7,046 nucleotides of DNA from Pseudomonadota bacterium (lineage in GTDB: Bacteria > Pseudomonadota > Alphaproteobacteria > Micropepsales > Micropepsaceae): NCBI GenBank assembly GCA_021817355.1, contig JAKAVI010000010.1, positions 1 through 7,046 on the forward strand. The letters run 5' to 3'. Made by a program: the position numbers and the translations under genes. The notes beneath the pieces were generated by a model that saw only the letters and a list, made by a program, of their open reading frames with translations, was not told where the DNA came from and did not search any database. Positions within the stretch are counted from its first letter, which is position 1. The number at the start of each line of letters is the position of its first letter. Below are positions 1-6,369 of the stretch, piece by piece.

Positions 1-1507
1 TACGGTGACTGCACGGGATGATGACCATGTCAGTGTCCGCAAAGGCGTCATCTACACAATTGCGCCTTCATCGCGTGATCCCAAGCTTCTTTGGGTGGGC
101 ACTGACGACGGGCTGGTATGGAAGACCCTGGATGGTGGTCGTCACTGGGTCAATGTAACGCCGCCGGCCCTGACTGCGTGGTCAAAAGTGGCTGGCATCG
201 AGCCTTCACATTTCAACTCTCAAGTAGCCTATCTGGCAATCGATCGTCATCGCCTCGATGACGATACGCCCTACATTTATCGTACCCAGGATGGCGGCAA
301 GAGCTGGGAGCGTGTGGATCATGGCATTCCACAAGGCAGCTTCGTCAATGTCGTGCGCGAGGATCCGGTGAATCCGGATCTGCTTTATGCCGGCACTGAA
401 AAGGGGGTCTATGTTTCCTTTGATGCCGGCAGCGCCTGGCAGTCTCTGCAGCAAAATCTGCCTACGACCAGCGTGCGGGACATTGATGTCCACGACAATG
501 ACCTCGTCATCGCAACTCATGGTCGCGGCTTTTGGATCATGGACGACATCACGGCGCTGCGGCAGATGAACAAGGTTCGTAAAGGCACGGTGACACTGTT
601 TGATCCAGAAACGGCCTATCGCGTCCGTCCCGGAGGCTTCGCGGGCACACCTATGCCGAAGGACGAACCAATGGCTGCCAATCCTCCCGATGGCGCGATG
701 ATAGACTATGTGCTTCCGGCCAAGGTCAGTGGCGCCGTAACACTGACGATCCTGGATGCACAGAACCAGGTTGTGCGCCGCTTTTCCAGCAGCGATCCTG
801 TTCCCCACCCGAATGCGGCGACACTCGCCTATGCGCCCGAATGGATGGTCATCCCCCCGCACCTCTCAAACAGGCCGGGTATGCAACGGTTTGTCTGGGA
901 TTTGCGCGCCGCAGCCCTTGGCGCGCATCCGAGCTCCGGTGAAGACGGTGTCTGGATGCCACCTGGCAATTATACCGTCGTGTTACAGGTCAGCGATCGC
1001 GCCTATCGCGCACCGCTTCTGGTCAAACCCGATCCACGTGTCGACTTGAGCCAGGCGGGGTATGCGCGCCAGTATGCACTGGCAGCCCAGGTCGCCCAAG
1101 CGTCTGCGCAGGCTGCAGATGCCCTGGCGGCTGCAAAGACTGTGATTGGAAGCCTAAAGGCGCGAATGGCGGAAAGTGCAGGGACGTTGCAGGGCCAGCT
1201 CAGGGAGGCGCTTAACCGGGCCGAGATCATCTCGAACGTCCCCCTTCGCCTCCACACCCGCAATTCAATGGGCACGCCGCCACGTTCGCTATCGAGCCTT
1301 CGGGCGCTTTCGGGCGATCTGCGCAACCTTGAACAAGCGGTTGATGGCGCCGATGCCGACCCCAGTCCGGACGCTCTTGCCGCCTATGCCAAGCTCTCAT
1401 CGCAGCTGAGGCCAACGCTTGCATCCTGGACTCACTTTGTAGATGCGGATCTTGCGCGGCTCAACACCAGCTTGCAGGCGGCAGGCGATCAGGTCATCAA
1501 GCCGTGA
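1..1507 (+). CDS. BNR/Asp-box (sortilin/VPS10-like) beta-propeller protein, C-terminal part; 5' end outside window
   Basis: The reading frame is open to the left edge (first full codon at base 2), so the GTG at 5 is probably internal and only about 500 C-terminal residues are visible. Counting from that GTG, three Asp-box motifs of the S/T-x-D-x-G-x-x-W type lie near residues 41-48 (TLDGGRHW), 94-101 (TQDGGKSW) and 138-145 (SFDAGSAW), each closing a propeller blade. A 'THGRGFWIMDD' segment follows, as is usual where the propeller ends in these proteins. Residues about 290-345 (FVWDLR, later PPGNYTVVL) look like a FlgD-type Ig-like fold. The tail, from about 350, is Ala/Gln-rich and probably helical. 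Full-length relatives are about 1000 residues, usually exported, and annotated as glycosyl hydrolase or WD40/YVTN/BNR-repeat protein. No catalytic activity is demonstrated by what is seen, so enzyme function should not be assumed. It converges with the porin gene, 7 bp away. Confidence 0.85.
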   Translation, partial: TVTARDDDHVSVRKGVIYTIAPSSRDPKLLWVGTDDGLVWKTLDGGRHWVNVTPPALTAWSKVAGIEPSHFNSQVAYLAIDRHRLDDDTPYIYRTQDGGKSWERVDHGIPQGSFVNVVREDPVNPDLLYAGTEKGVYVSFDAGSAWQSLQQNLPTTSVRDIDVHDNDLVIATHGRGFWIMDDITALRQMNKVRKGTVTLFDPETAYRVRPGGFAGTPMPKDEPMAANPPDGAMIDYVLPAKVSGAVTLTILDAQNQVVRRFSSSDPVPHPNAATLAYAPEWMVIPPHLSNRPGMQRFVWDLRAAALGAHPSSGEDGVWMPPGNYTVVLQVSDRAYRAPLLVKPDPRVDLSQAGYARQYALAAQVAQASAQAADALAAAKTVIGSLKARMAESAGTLQGQLREALNRAEIISNVPLRLHTRNSMGTPPRSLSSLRALSGDLRNLEQAVDGADADPSPDALAAYAKLSSQLRPTLASWTHFVDADLARLNTSLQAAGDQVIKP

Positions 1508-1521
1508 CCTGCGATCAGGTC
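1490..1521. terminator. possible bidirectional terminator hairpin between convergent genes
   Basis: GACCTG (1506-1511), loop CGAT, CAGGTC (1516-1521) is a perfect 6-bp stem with a 4-nt loop, spanning the stop codons of both convergent genes. The same GACCTG arm can also pair with an earlier CAGGTC at 1490-1495, because GCGATCAGGTC is directly repeated at 1485-1495 and 1511-1521. There is no T-run on either side, so this is not a canonical intrinsic terminator. Position between two convergent genes is the main argument. Confidence 0.3.
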
Positions 1522-2819
1522 TCGATGTGCAGGCGCAGGGCAAAAATATGGACCGGCCCGCGGGCGCGGTTATAGGCCGGGTGTAGAACGAACTGATAAT
1601 CGAGGCTGGCCGCGAGCCAGGAGGTCAGCTGCGCGCTGTAATAGCTTTCAAATATGTCTTCGGTTGAATAATTAAGTCGCCCGTCTCCGATGAGCAAGCC
1701 AAGCCCCCCGGCAGCAAAGTAAGCGCGGGCATTTCGCGACAGGCCATTGACGACGAAGGCTGCTCCAACGGTATCGTGAGGCCGCTTCCAGTCAAACCCT
1801 TTCAGGGAAAGCCCGACGGCCACCGTGCGGTTGATCTCGGTGAACTCGTAAGTTTCCTTGCTGCCATCATTGATGCCGGCACGCAGAAAGAGCCCAAGAC
1901 TGCGGGTGACCTGCTGATCAACGTCGATTGAAACTCCGGTGCGCGAGCCCTGTTTGCGCACGAGCGCGGTGGAAGGAACGGTACCCGTCGCGCGGGCAAG
2001 GGCCAAGGCGTCAATATAGGAGCCCATCCGGCCATTATTGACGAACCCGGTGATTTTCGCCTGTCCGGGCAAGCCGTTCAGATGATACCTGCCTTCGAAC
2101 TCTTCCACGACTTCATATTGGCTGAAGCCACGAACCAGCTGCGTGGAATTTGGAACCCGCGAAAGATCAAAGAGGCCTGTGCGCAAGGTCCACCAGCGAT
2201 GGGTCCATTCCACAGCCCCGCCATAGGTATATCCCCACGCGTCCGCTGCATAATCGAAGGTGCCGGTGTCGATGAGCGACCAATTGAGGAAATTGGTCTT
2301 GGGATCATGTGCATACCAGTCATTGTCGAAGATGTCGGTAACCGCGAATTTGCCGAGGGTAACGACAAGCTTATTCGGGGCGTGCACTGGCCTGCCGCCA
2401 CCCAGGCTGCGGGACGCATCGGGGCTTCCAAACCTGAAGCTCTGGCGGAAGAACAGGCGCTGGAGACGCAGATAGGGTGTCGACTGGCCGACCTTGTAGG
2501 CTTCTCCGCTGGGAAATCCGGCAACGCCCAGGGTGTTGCTGAGGCCAAAACCCTGATCGATCTCAGGATCGGCATGCACGGAACCTCCGTGCCACAGGCG
2601 GGCCCCGATGAACAGGGTCGCATCGAAGGTTTCATTTCCGGCACTTGCCGGACTGAGGCTGTTGGCGCCGCTATAGGCCGCAGGAAAGGCTGGGTGATAT
2701 TGATCGACAAACGTCGCCTGCCCGCGCAGTGACCACGCCGGTCTGGCATGGGCAGGGAGGATCGTAAGCCAGGACCCCATGAGAGCCATGGCGGCTGCAG
2801 CGCTCGAGCGGCTGGTCAT
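1515..2819 (-). CDS. OprB-family carbohydrate-selective porin
   Basis: Predicted outer-membrane beta-barrel porin of 434 residues, for passive diffusion of sugars or other small solutes into the periplasm. With the ATG at 2819 the protein begins with a clean signal peptide: short polar n-region (MTSRSS), hydrophobic core rich in Ala/Met/Leu, and AHA before the mature start at about residue 26. The mature part shows alternating aromatic strands and the OprB-type block at about residues 150-200 (LGKFAVTDIFDND, then AHDPKTNFLNWSLID and FDYAADAWGYTYG). The C-terminus (FALRLHIET) ends in Thr rather than the Phe usual for barrel proteins. The frame stays open upstream to a TTG at 2906, which would add 29 residues before the signal peptide; I prefer ATG 2819 although no clear Shine-Dalgarno precedes it. 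It lies 108 bp downstream of the GST gene on the same strand and could be read through from it or have its own promoter. The substrate cannot be told. Confidence 0.85.
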   Translation of the reverse strand: MTSRSSAAAAMALMGSWLTILPAHARPAWSLRGQATFVDQYHPAFPAAYSGANSLSPASAGNETFDATLFIGARLWHGGSVHADPEIDQGFGLSNTLGVAGFPSGEAYKVGQSTPYLRLQRLFFRQSFRFGSPDASRSLGGGRPVHAPNKLVVTLGKFAVTDIFDNDWYAHDPKTNFLNWSLIDTGTFDYAADAWGYTYGGAVEWTHRWWTLRTGLFDLSRVPNSTQLVRGFSQYEVVEEFEGRYHLNGLPGQAKITGFVNNGRMGSYIDALALARATGTVPSTALVRKQGSRTGVSIDVDQQVTRSLGLFLRAGINDGSKETYEFTEINRTVAVGLSLKGFDWKRPHDTVGAAFVVNGLSRNARAYFAAGGLGLLIGDGRLNYSTEDIFESYYSAQLTSWLAASLDYQFVLHPAYNRARGPVHIFALRLHIET

Positions 2820-2881
2820 TAAAGAATACGCGAAGGGACGACTGCGCCTGCTTCCTAGCGAAAGAGCTGTGAGGCAGCAAC

Positions 2882-2928
2882 CGGGATTTTGCCCGAATTG
2901 CGACAACGGTCCAATTGTGACCGCAATT
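2882..2928 (-). terminator. nested inverted repeats just after the GST stop
   Basis: The 108-bp gap between the GST and porin genes begins with several inverted repeats: AATTGCG (2896-2902) with CGCAATT (2922-2928), an alternative inner stem CGGTC (2907-2911) with GACCG (2919-2923), and CGGG (2882-2885) with CCCG (2892-2895). On the minus-strand RNA they would fold directly after the GST stop codon. No U-tract follows, so this could be a weak or factor-dependent terminator, an mRNA 3'-end stabiliser, or a structured leader for the porin. Which of these applies cannot be told from sequence. Confidence 0.3.
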
Positions 2929-3962
2929 TAAAGCCCCTGAAACAGGCTCTGACAGCCCGTTCCCTCCAGCACCTGATCCACGGTGCTGCGCGCAGCCGAA
3001 TCGAGCCGGTTATATTCATCACGCAGCCAAGCGAGACAGCGGCCCTGATAGGCAAAGGGCGCCTGTGTCCAGGGCCTGCCGTCGATCTCACACGCAACCG
3101 TCTCAAGACCCTCTGTCAGGGCTTTGGCGTTGGCTCGCATCACCGGCACATAGACCCGGCCGATTTCGTCAAGAAGCGGGCGCAGGGACTGGGGCAGATG
3201 TGCTGGCGAAAGCCAGTCGCCACTATCTGGTTCAAGACCCGATAGATCATCAAGGATATCGACCCAAGCGACGACGCGTGGGGCAAGCTTTAATGCGATT
3301 GCTTGCGGTGTTGGATCAAAATGCGCCAGCTGCGTCAGCTGGCCGTAGAGCGCAAAGTCGCAGGCCGCCGGCCGTGCACCAAGAAGGAATGCATGACGCG
3401 AGAGGTGCTCCTTGAGGGCAAGAAGAATGCGCTGATAGCTTGCTTCGATGACAGGAGCCGTCGTGGTGTTGGAGCCCACAACATAAAGTCGCGAAATCTG
3501 CCGTTCGCCAAACCTGCGCTGTATGGGTTCAAGTTCGGCGTCGGATTGCGGTTGAACGCTCCAGCGTGGCAGCTGGTCTTCGGCCTTGCGTGCGTCGTCG
3601 ACAAAGTGCCAGCGGTAATGGAACATTGCCTTGGTCAGCCATTCATCGGCAAAATCCTCGATGAGATAGTCGATGAAGGCAAGTGCTGGATCACGCGGTA
3701 CTACCTCGCGCCCCTTAAACTCCATTTCGAGGCGACGCAGGATCGGCGTTGAATCCACCACCGCTTCCAGCACACCCGCCTCATTGGGCAGGTAAAACGT
3801 AGGCAGCAGTGGAACCTTGGGTTTGGGCAAATCCATATTGCTTCTGTGAGAGCCGATCACAAAGCGGTAGGGAATGTGCCGGTAGCGCAAAATGGCTAGC
3901 ATCTTGCGTGTGTAGGGAGAGCCAGGCGAACCGAGAAACGTCAGCGTGTCTTGAGTTGTCAA
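2928..3962 (-). CDS. long glutathione S-transferase family protein
   Basis: Predicted cytosolic GST-fold protein of 344 residues. Residues 6-79 form the thioredoxin-like N-domain: beta1 followed by the SPGSPYTRK loop (12-20), the cis-proline region (KVPLLPTFYLP, 49-59) and DST (70-72) in the position of the glutathione gamma-glutamyl-binding E/D-S motif. A helical C-domain follows, with the typical LLGARPAACDFALYGQL block at about 193-209, resembling the GST N-capping box. The family usually runs 200-230 residues; this one has an extra stretch at about 110-165 and an extended C-terminus of about 130 residues after the capping box. The start is TTG at 3962, chosen because TAGGAG sits 8 nt upstream and no better start exists before Met21. 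It directly follows tetR (11 bp from stop to start), which suggests a regulated detoxification or stress enzyme. Activity towards glutathione and the actual substrate are not shown by the sequence. Confidence 0.85.
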   Translation of the reverse strand: MTTQDTLTFLGSPGSPYTRKMLAILRYRHIPYRFVIGSHRSNMDLPKPKVPLLPTFYLPNEAGVLEAVVDSTPILRRLEMEFKGREVVPRDPALAFIDYLIEDFADEWLTKAMFHYRWHFVDDARKAEDQLPRWSVQPQSDAELEPIQRRFGERQISRLYVVGSNTTTAPVIEASYQRILLALKEHLSRHAFLLGARPAACDFALYGQLTQLAHFDPTPQAIALKLAPRVVAWVDILDDLSGLEPDSGDWLSPAHLPQSLRPLLDEIGRVYVPVMRANAKALTEGLETVACEIDGRPWTQAPFAYQGRCLAWLRDEYNRLDSAARSTVDQVLEGTGCQSLFQGL

Positions 3963-3970
3963 GTTGCGCG

Positions 3971-3976
3971 CTCCTA
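3971..3976 (-). promoter_or_regulatory. ribosome binding site of the GST gene, overlapping the tetR stop
   Basis: On the minus strand TAGGAG lies 8 nt before the TTG start of the GST gene. Its first three bases are the TAG stop codon of tetR (3974-3976). A strong Shine-Dalgarno at ideal spacing decides the unusual TTG start. It also means ribosomes terminating on tetR finish on top of the next gene's binding site, a layout that favours translational coupling. Confidence 0.75.
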
Positions 3977-4600
3977 CATTTCGTTGCTGGAGCCGGAACG
4001 GGACTGGGGGCGCGCATTGATCAGAGCATTGATGGTGCGCTCTATGACCGTGCGTGCCTTCTGTACAGAAAGATGCTGGTCCTTGCGCAGGCGTCGCCAG
4101 ACTTCAAAGCTCAGCAGCAACTCCAGCGCGCAGAACAGTGGTTCATCAGCCTTTATATCGCGAGGGAGAATTTGACTGAGCGCTCCGCGCTGCAGTCGTG
4201 TCACCACCTCGCTCTGTTCTGCCAGATATACGGATTGATGGCGGTGGACGTCCGCCGCCGCCTTGAAGGGCATGATACGCTCGAAAATGCGCACCCTGCG
4301 CTCGGTCACTTCCTTGACCCGCAGCCGCCAATCGGTGCTCGCAAAAGGTTCCTGGGCGATCGGCAACACTTCTGAGGTGATTGCCTGATAGATCTGTCGG
4401 TAAAGGTTTTCCATATTTTCGAAGTGACGGAAGACGGTGCGCAGGCCCACTCCGGCACTGGCCGCCACAGCTTCCGCACTCGGATAGACTTCCCCGGCAG
4501 CGATCAGTTCGAGCAATGCATGCACAATCTGCTGGCGACTGAGTTCGCTGCGCCGTCGTCGGCCATCGGCGCGCTCGACTGAAGACCTGGATTTGGCCAT
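3974..4600 (-). CDS. TetR/AcrR-family transcriptional regulator
   Basis: Predicted DNA-binding repressor-type protein of 208 residues, the normal TetR-family size. A basic N-terminal arm (GRRRR, 13-17) is followed by the three-helix DNA-binding domain: helix 1 about 21-36, then the helix-turn-helix about 41-60 with the diagnostic AEAVAASAGVGLRTVFRHF pattern and the following NMENLYRQI helix. The C-terminal two thirds are helical and would form the dimer and ligand-binding domain; I do not recognise a ligand-specific subfamily. ATG at 4600 is chosen over an in-frame TTG at 4657, whose extra residues are low-complexity Arg-rich and not TetR-like. The Shine-Dalgarno is weak (GGGACGAAG). It is the first gene of an operon with the GST downstream, so it most likely represses itself and the GST, released by a small hydrophobic or electrophilic compound; that is inference from the family's usual arrangement. 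Confidence 0.88.
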   Translation of the reverse strand: MAKSRSSVERADGRRRRSELSRQQIVHALLELIAAGEVYPSAEAVAASAGVGLRTVFRHFENMENLYRQIYQAITSEVLPIAQEPFASTDWRLRVKEVTERRVRIFERIMPFKAAADVHRHQSVYLAEQSEVVTRLQRGALSQILPRDIKADEPLFCALELLLSFEVWRRLRKDQHLSVQKARTVIERTINALINARPQSRSGSSNEM

Positions 4601-4625
4601 CGTTGCTTCGTCCCATGTTTGGCGT

Positions 4626-4731
4626 CGTCGCCCATGCGCGCGCCGTCGCCCTGCCAAAGCTCAAAGCAACATCTGCGCCACCCGGCGCCCACAAATCGCC
4701 AATCTTTTTGCGGGGGCAAGGCCGTCGCCCT
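4626..4731 (-). repeat. GGGCGACG direct repeats in the tetR leader
   Basis: GCCGTCGCCCT (plus strand) occurs twice exactly, at 4642-4652 and 4721-4731. Its 8-bp core CGTCGCCC occurs a third time at 4626-4633. Two copies lie just before the tetR start and one next to the TATAAG box. They could be operator half-sites, but in GC-rich DNA short repeats of this size also arise by chance. Confidence 0.3.
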
Positions 4732-4735
4732 TATA
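4730..4735 (-). promoter_or_regulatory. candidate -10 box for tetR-gst
   Basis: TATAAG on the minus strand matches five of six positions of the sigma-70 -10 consensus and lies 130 bp before the tetR ATG. No good -35 hexamer is found 16-18 bp upstream, so this is a weak candidate. CATAAT at 4787-4792 (minus) is an equally good -10 match, likewise without a -35. Confidence 0.2.
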
Positions 4736-4872
4736 CCCGGGCGGGTTCTTTCGGGAAACTGACATATTGAGTGCCAGAATGCCCAAATTATGATGGTCCC
4801 GTCCGGGGCTGCTGCTAGGGCATTGTAAATACGACTAAATGACGGCTCCGCGGGTCCAGCTGCGACCATCCT

Positions 4873-4887
4873 AAGTGGTTAACACTT
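4873..4887. repeat. short inverted repeat AAGTG-N5-CACTT
   Basis: AAGTG (4873-4877) and CACTT (4883-4887) flank GTTAA, forming a 15-bp near-palindrome 13 bp beyond the transporter stop codon. As a hairpin it is weak and no T-run follows on the minus strand. As a DNA site it has the size and symmetry of a small repressor operator. Either reading is tentative. Confidence 0.25.
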
Positions 4888-4900
4888 GTTCAACGCCCAT

Positions 4901-6262
4901 CTAGGCCGCCCCGGTCAGCACTTCGACGGCGGCGGCGTCAAAAACCTTGGAGTCCACCTTGAGATAGGCAAGTCCCTCTTCTACGACGACTACCACCTCA
5001 GATACCCCGGGCATGCCGCGCAGCTTGCGGGCCAGAGCGTCGGCATCGGCGGACTGCGGCAGTCGGACGAGGCGCGTGGTCAGGTAATTTGGCCGCCTCA
5101 TCGTCACAGCAATGAGGATCCAGATTACGGCAAGGACCGAGGTCAGCGCGAAGACACCCACATCACCGCCCGCCTGCAGGCTCCAGCCTCCAACTGCACC
5201 GCCAAGGAATATGCCGAGAAATTGCGAACTCGAATAGACCCCGGTCGCCGTGCCCTTGGCTTCGGGTGGGGCGGCTTTGGTGACCAGCGACGGCAGGCTC
5301 GCCTCCATCACATTGAACCCGGTAAAGAAAAGGGCAAGTGCCAGGACCAGGATGACGGCGTTACCGGCTCCTGACAAAAGCAGCAGCTGGCTTGCAGCCA
5401 GAGCGACCACCGCAGTGACAAAAACCATCTTCATACGCCGGTACTTCTCGGCGACGATGATCGAGGGCACCATGACAATCACGCTGAACAGCAGCACCGG
5501 CAGATAGACATACCATTGCTTGTGGTTGCTGACCGAAAGGACCTGGTGCAGCAGGTGCGGCATCACAAGAAAGGTTGCAGTGAGCATCGCGTGCAGTACG
5601 AAAATGCCATAATCAAGGCGCAGCAGATCATGGTTGGTCAGAACCCGCCCCAGCATGGAGGGTACCGCCTCAGCGTCGCGGTGATGCCGGACGGCGACCG
5701 GATGGGGCACCACGAACAGCGTGATGAGAATGCCCAGGAAAGCCAGTCCCACCATCAGCCAGAATATGCCGGCAACGCCGATAACGCCGGCAACCAATGG
5801 CCCGGCAACCAGCGCCACCAAGAATGACATGCCGATGGTGATACCCACCATCGCCATGGCTCCGGTTCGATGCTCCTCGCGCGTCAGATCTGCAACAAGT
5901 GCTAGAACCACCGAGCCGATCGCGCCCCCGCCTTGCAGCGCCCGACCGATCACGACGCCAAGCATCGAGGTGGCCGTCGCGGCCACCGCACTGCCCGCAG
6001 CAAAAATCAGAAGACCGGCAACAATCATTGTCTTGCGGCCGATGCGGTCCGACATGAGTCCGAAGGGAATTTGCAGCAGGCCCTGGGTCAGTCCATAGAT
6101 ACCAAGGGCCAGGCCGGTCAGTAGGGCAGAGGCACCGCTCAGGTGCCTCGCGTAGCTCGCAAAGACCGGATAGATCATGAAAAGTCCCAAAAGGCGTACG
6201 GAAAAGACGGCCGCCAGGGACAGCGCCGATAGACGTTCCTCGTGTGTCATGGTCGCGACCAT
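4901..6262 (-). CDS. yajR: YajR-type MFS transporter with C-terminal YAM (ferredoxin-like) domain
   Basis: Predicted 12-helix inner-membrane transporter, probably proton-coupled, of 453 residues; E. coli YajR has 454. TM1 contains FSVRLLGLFMIYP. TM2 is followed by the major facilitator motif A loop GLMSDRIGRK (about 68-77). TM4 carries GRALQGGGAIG, and LVADLTREEHRT follows, as in YajR. The second half has FNVMEASLPSL and GVYSSSQFLGIFLGG, also characteristic of YajR. The last 62 residues (about 392-453) form a soluble beta-alpha-beta-beta-alpha-beta unit (LTTRLVRLP, ALARKLRGMPGV, EVVVVVEEGLAYLKVDSK), matching the YAM domain by position, length and pattern. Start: ATG 6262 has a GGA 9 nt upstream and gives four residues before MTHEERLS, like the short leader in E. 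coli; ATG 6250 is the alternative. A longer frame reaches 6418 but would overlap the receptor gene. The physiological substrate of YajR is not established, so only 'efflux-type transporter' can be said. Confidence 0.9.
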   Translation of the reverse strand: MVATMTHEERLSALSLAAVFSVRLLGLFMIYPVFASYARHLSGASALLTGLALGIYGLTQGLLQIPFGLMSDRIGRKTMIVAGLLIFAAGSAVAATATSMLGVVIGRALQGGGAIGSVVLALVADLTREEHRTGAMAMVGITIGMSFLVALVAGPLVAGVIGVAGIFWLMVGLAFLGILITLFVVPHPVAVRHHRDAEAVPSMLGRVLTNHDLLRLDYGIFVLHAMLTATFLVMPHLLHQVLSVSNHKQWYVYLPVLLFSVIVMVPSIIVAEKYRRMKMVFVTAVVALAASQLLLLSGAGNAVILVLALALFFTGFNVMEASLPSLVTKAAPPEAKGTATGVYSSSQFLGIFLGGAVGGWSLQAGGDVGVFALTSVLAVIWILIAVTMRRPNYLTTRLVRLPQSADADALARKLRGMPGVSEVVVVVEEGLAYLKVDSKVFDAAAVEVLTGAA

Positions 6263-6331
6263 ACCAGCCAATCCGGCCGACGGAATAGCTTGGATGTCGC
6301 GGCTGCGCGATAAAATGTGAACAATTCGACA

Positions 6332-6359
6332 GTTGGTGCCCGTGGTGGCGGACACCAAC
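6332..6359 (-). terminator. hairpin after the TonB-dependent receptor gene
   Basis: GTTGGTGCCC (6332-6341) and GGACACCAAC (6350-6359) form a 10-bp stem around an 8-nt loop, 10 bp after the receptor stop. The single imperfect position is a G-U wobble in minus-strand RNA but a C-A mismatch in plus-strand RNA, so the structure is strongest in the receptor transcript. The downstream sequence is AT-rich (ending CACATTTTAT) but lacks an immediate U-tract, so efficiency is uncertain. It separates the receptor from the transporter gene. Confidence 0.5.
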
Positions 6360-6369
6360 CACACAGCTC

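Larger units (their letters stand above)
4601..4900. other. 300-bp intergenic region upstream of tetR-gst
   Basis: No credible gene is seen here. It separates the stop of the transporter gene from the tetR start, both on the minus strand, so it should contain the transporter's transcript end and the tetR-gst promoter. It holds a TATAAG box, an 11-bp direct repeat and a small inverted repeat, listed separately. A 121-codon minus-strand frame starting at ATG 4869 covers part of it but lacks any recognisable domain and runs into tetR in another frame, so it is not called. Confidence 0.6.

Noticed and set aside
206..862. 218-codon minus-strand frame opposite the propeller gene
   Set aside because: Antisense to a clear Asp-box protein; the translation is Arg/His/Cys-rich with no domain.
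2082..2732. 216-codon plus-strand frame opposite the porin gene
   Set aside because: It lies wholly antisense to a well-supported porin, has no recognisable domain, and arises from the GC-rich codon pattern.
3809..4375. 188-codon plus-strand frame across the tetR-gst junction
   Set aside because: Antisense to two well-supported genes, with no motif.
4767..4794. Plus-strand promoter-like pair TTGAGT, 16 bp, TATGAT
   Set aside because: No plus-strand gene follows; it would only drive antisense RNA into the transporter, for which there is no other evidence.
4504..4869. 121-codon minus-strand frame in the tetR leader
   Set aside because: It overlaps the tetR DNA-binding region in another frame, has AGG directly abutting the ATG rather than a spaced Shine-Dalgarno, and shows no domain or membrane segment.
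4886..5374. 162-codon plus-strand frame opposite the transporter 3' end
   Set aside because: Antisense to the conserved YAM domain and last helices; composition is not protein-like.
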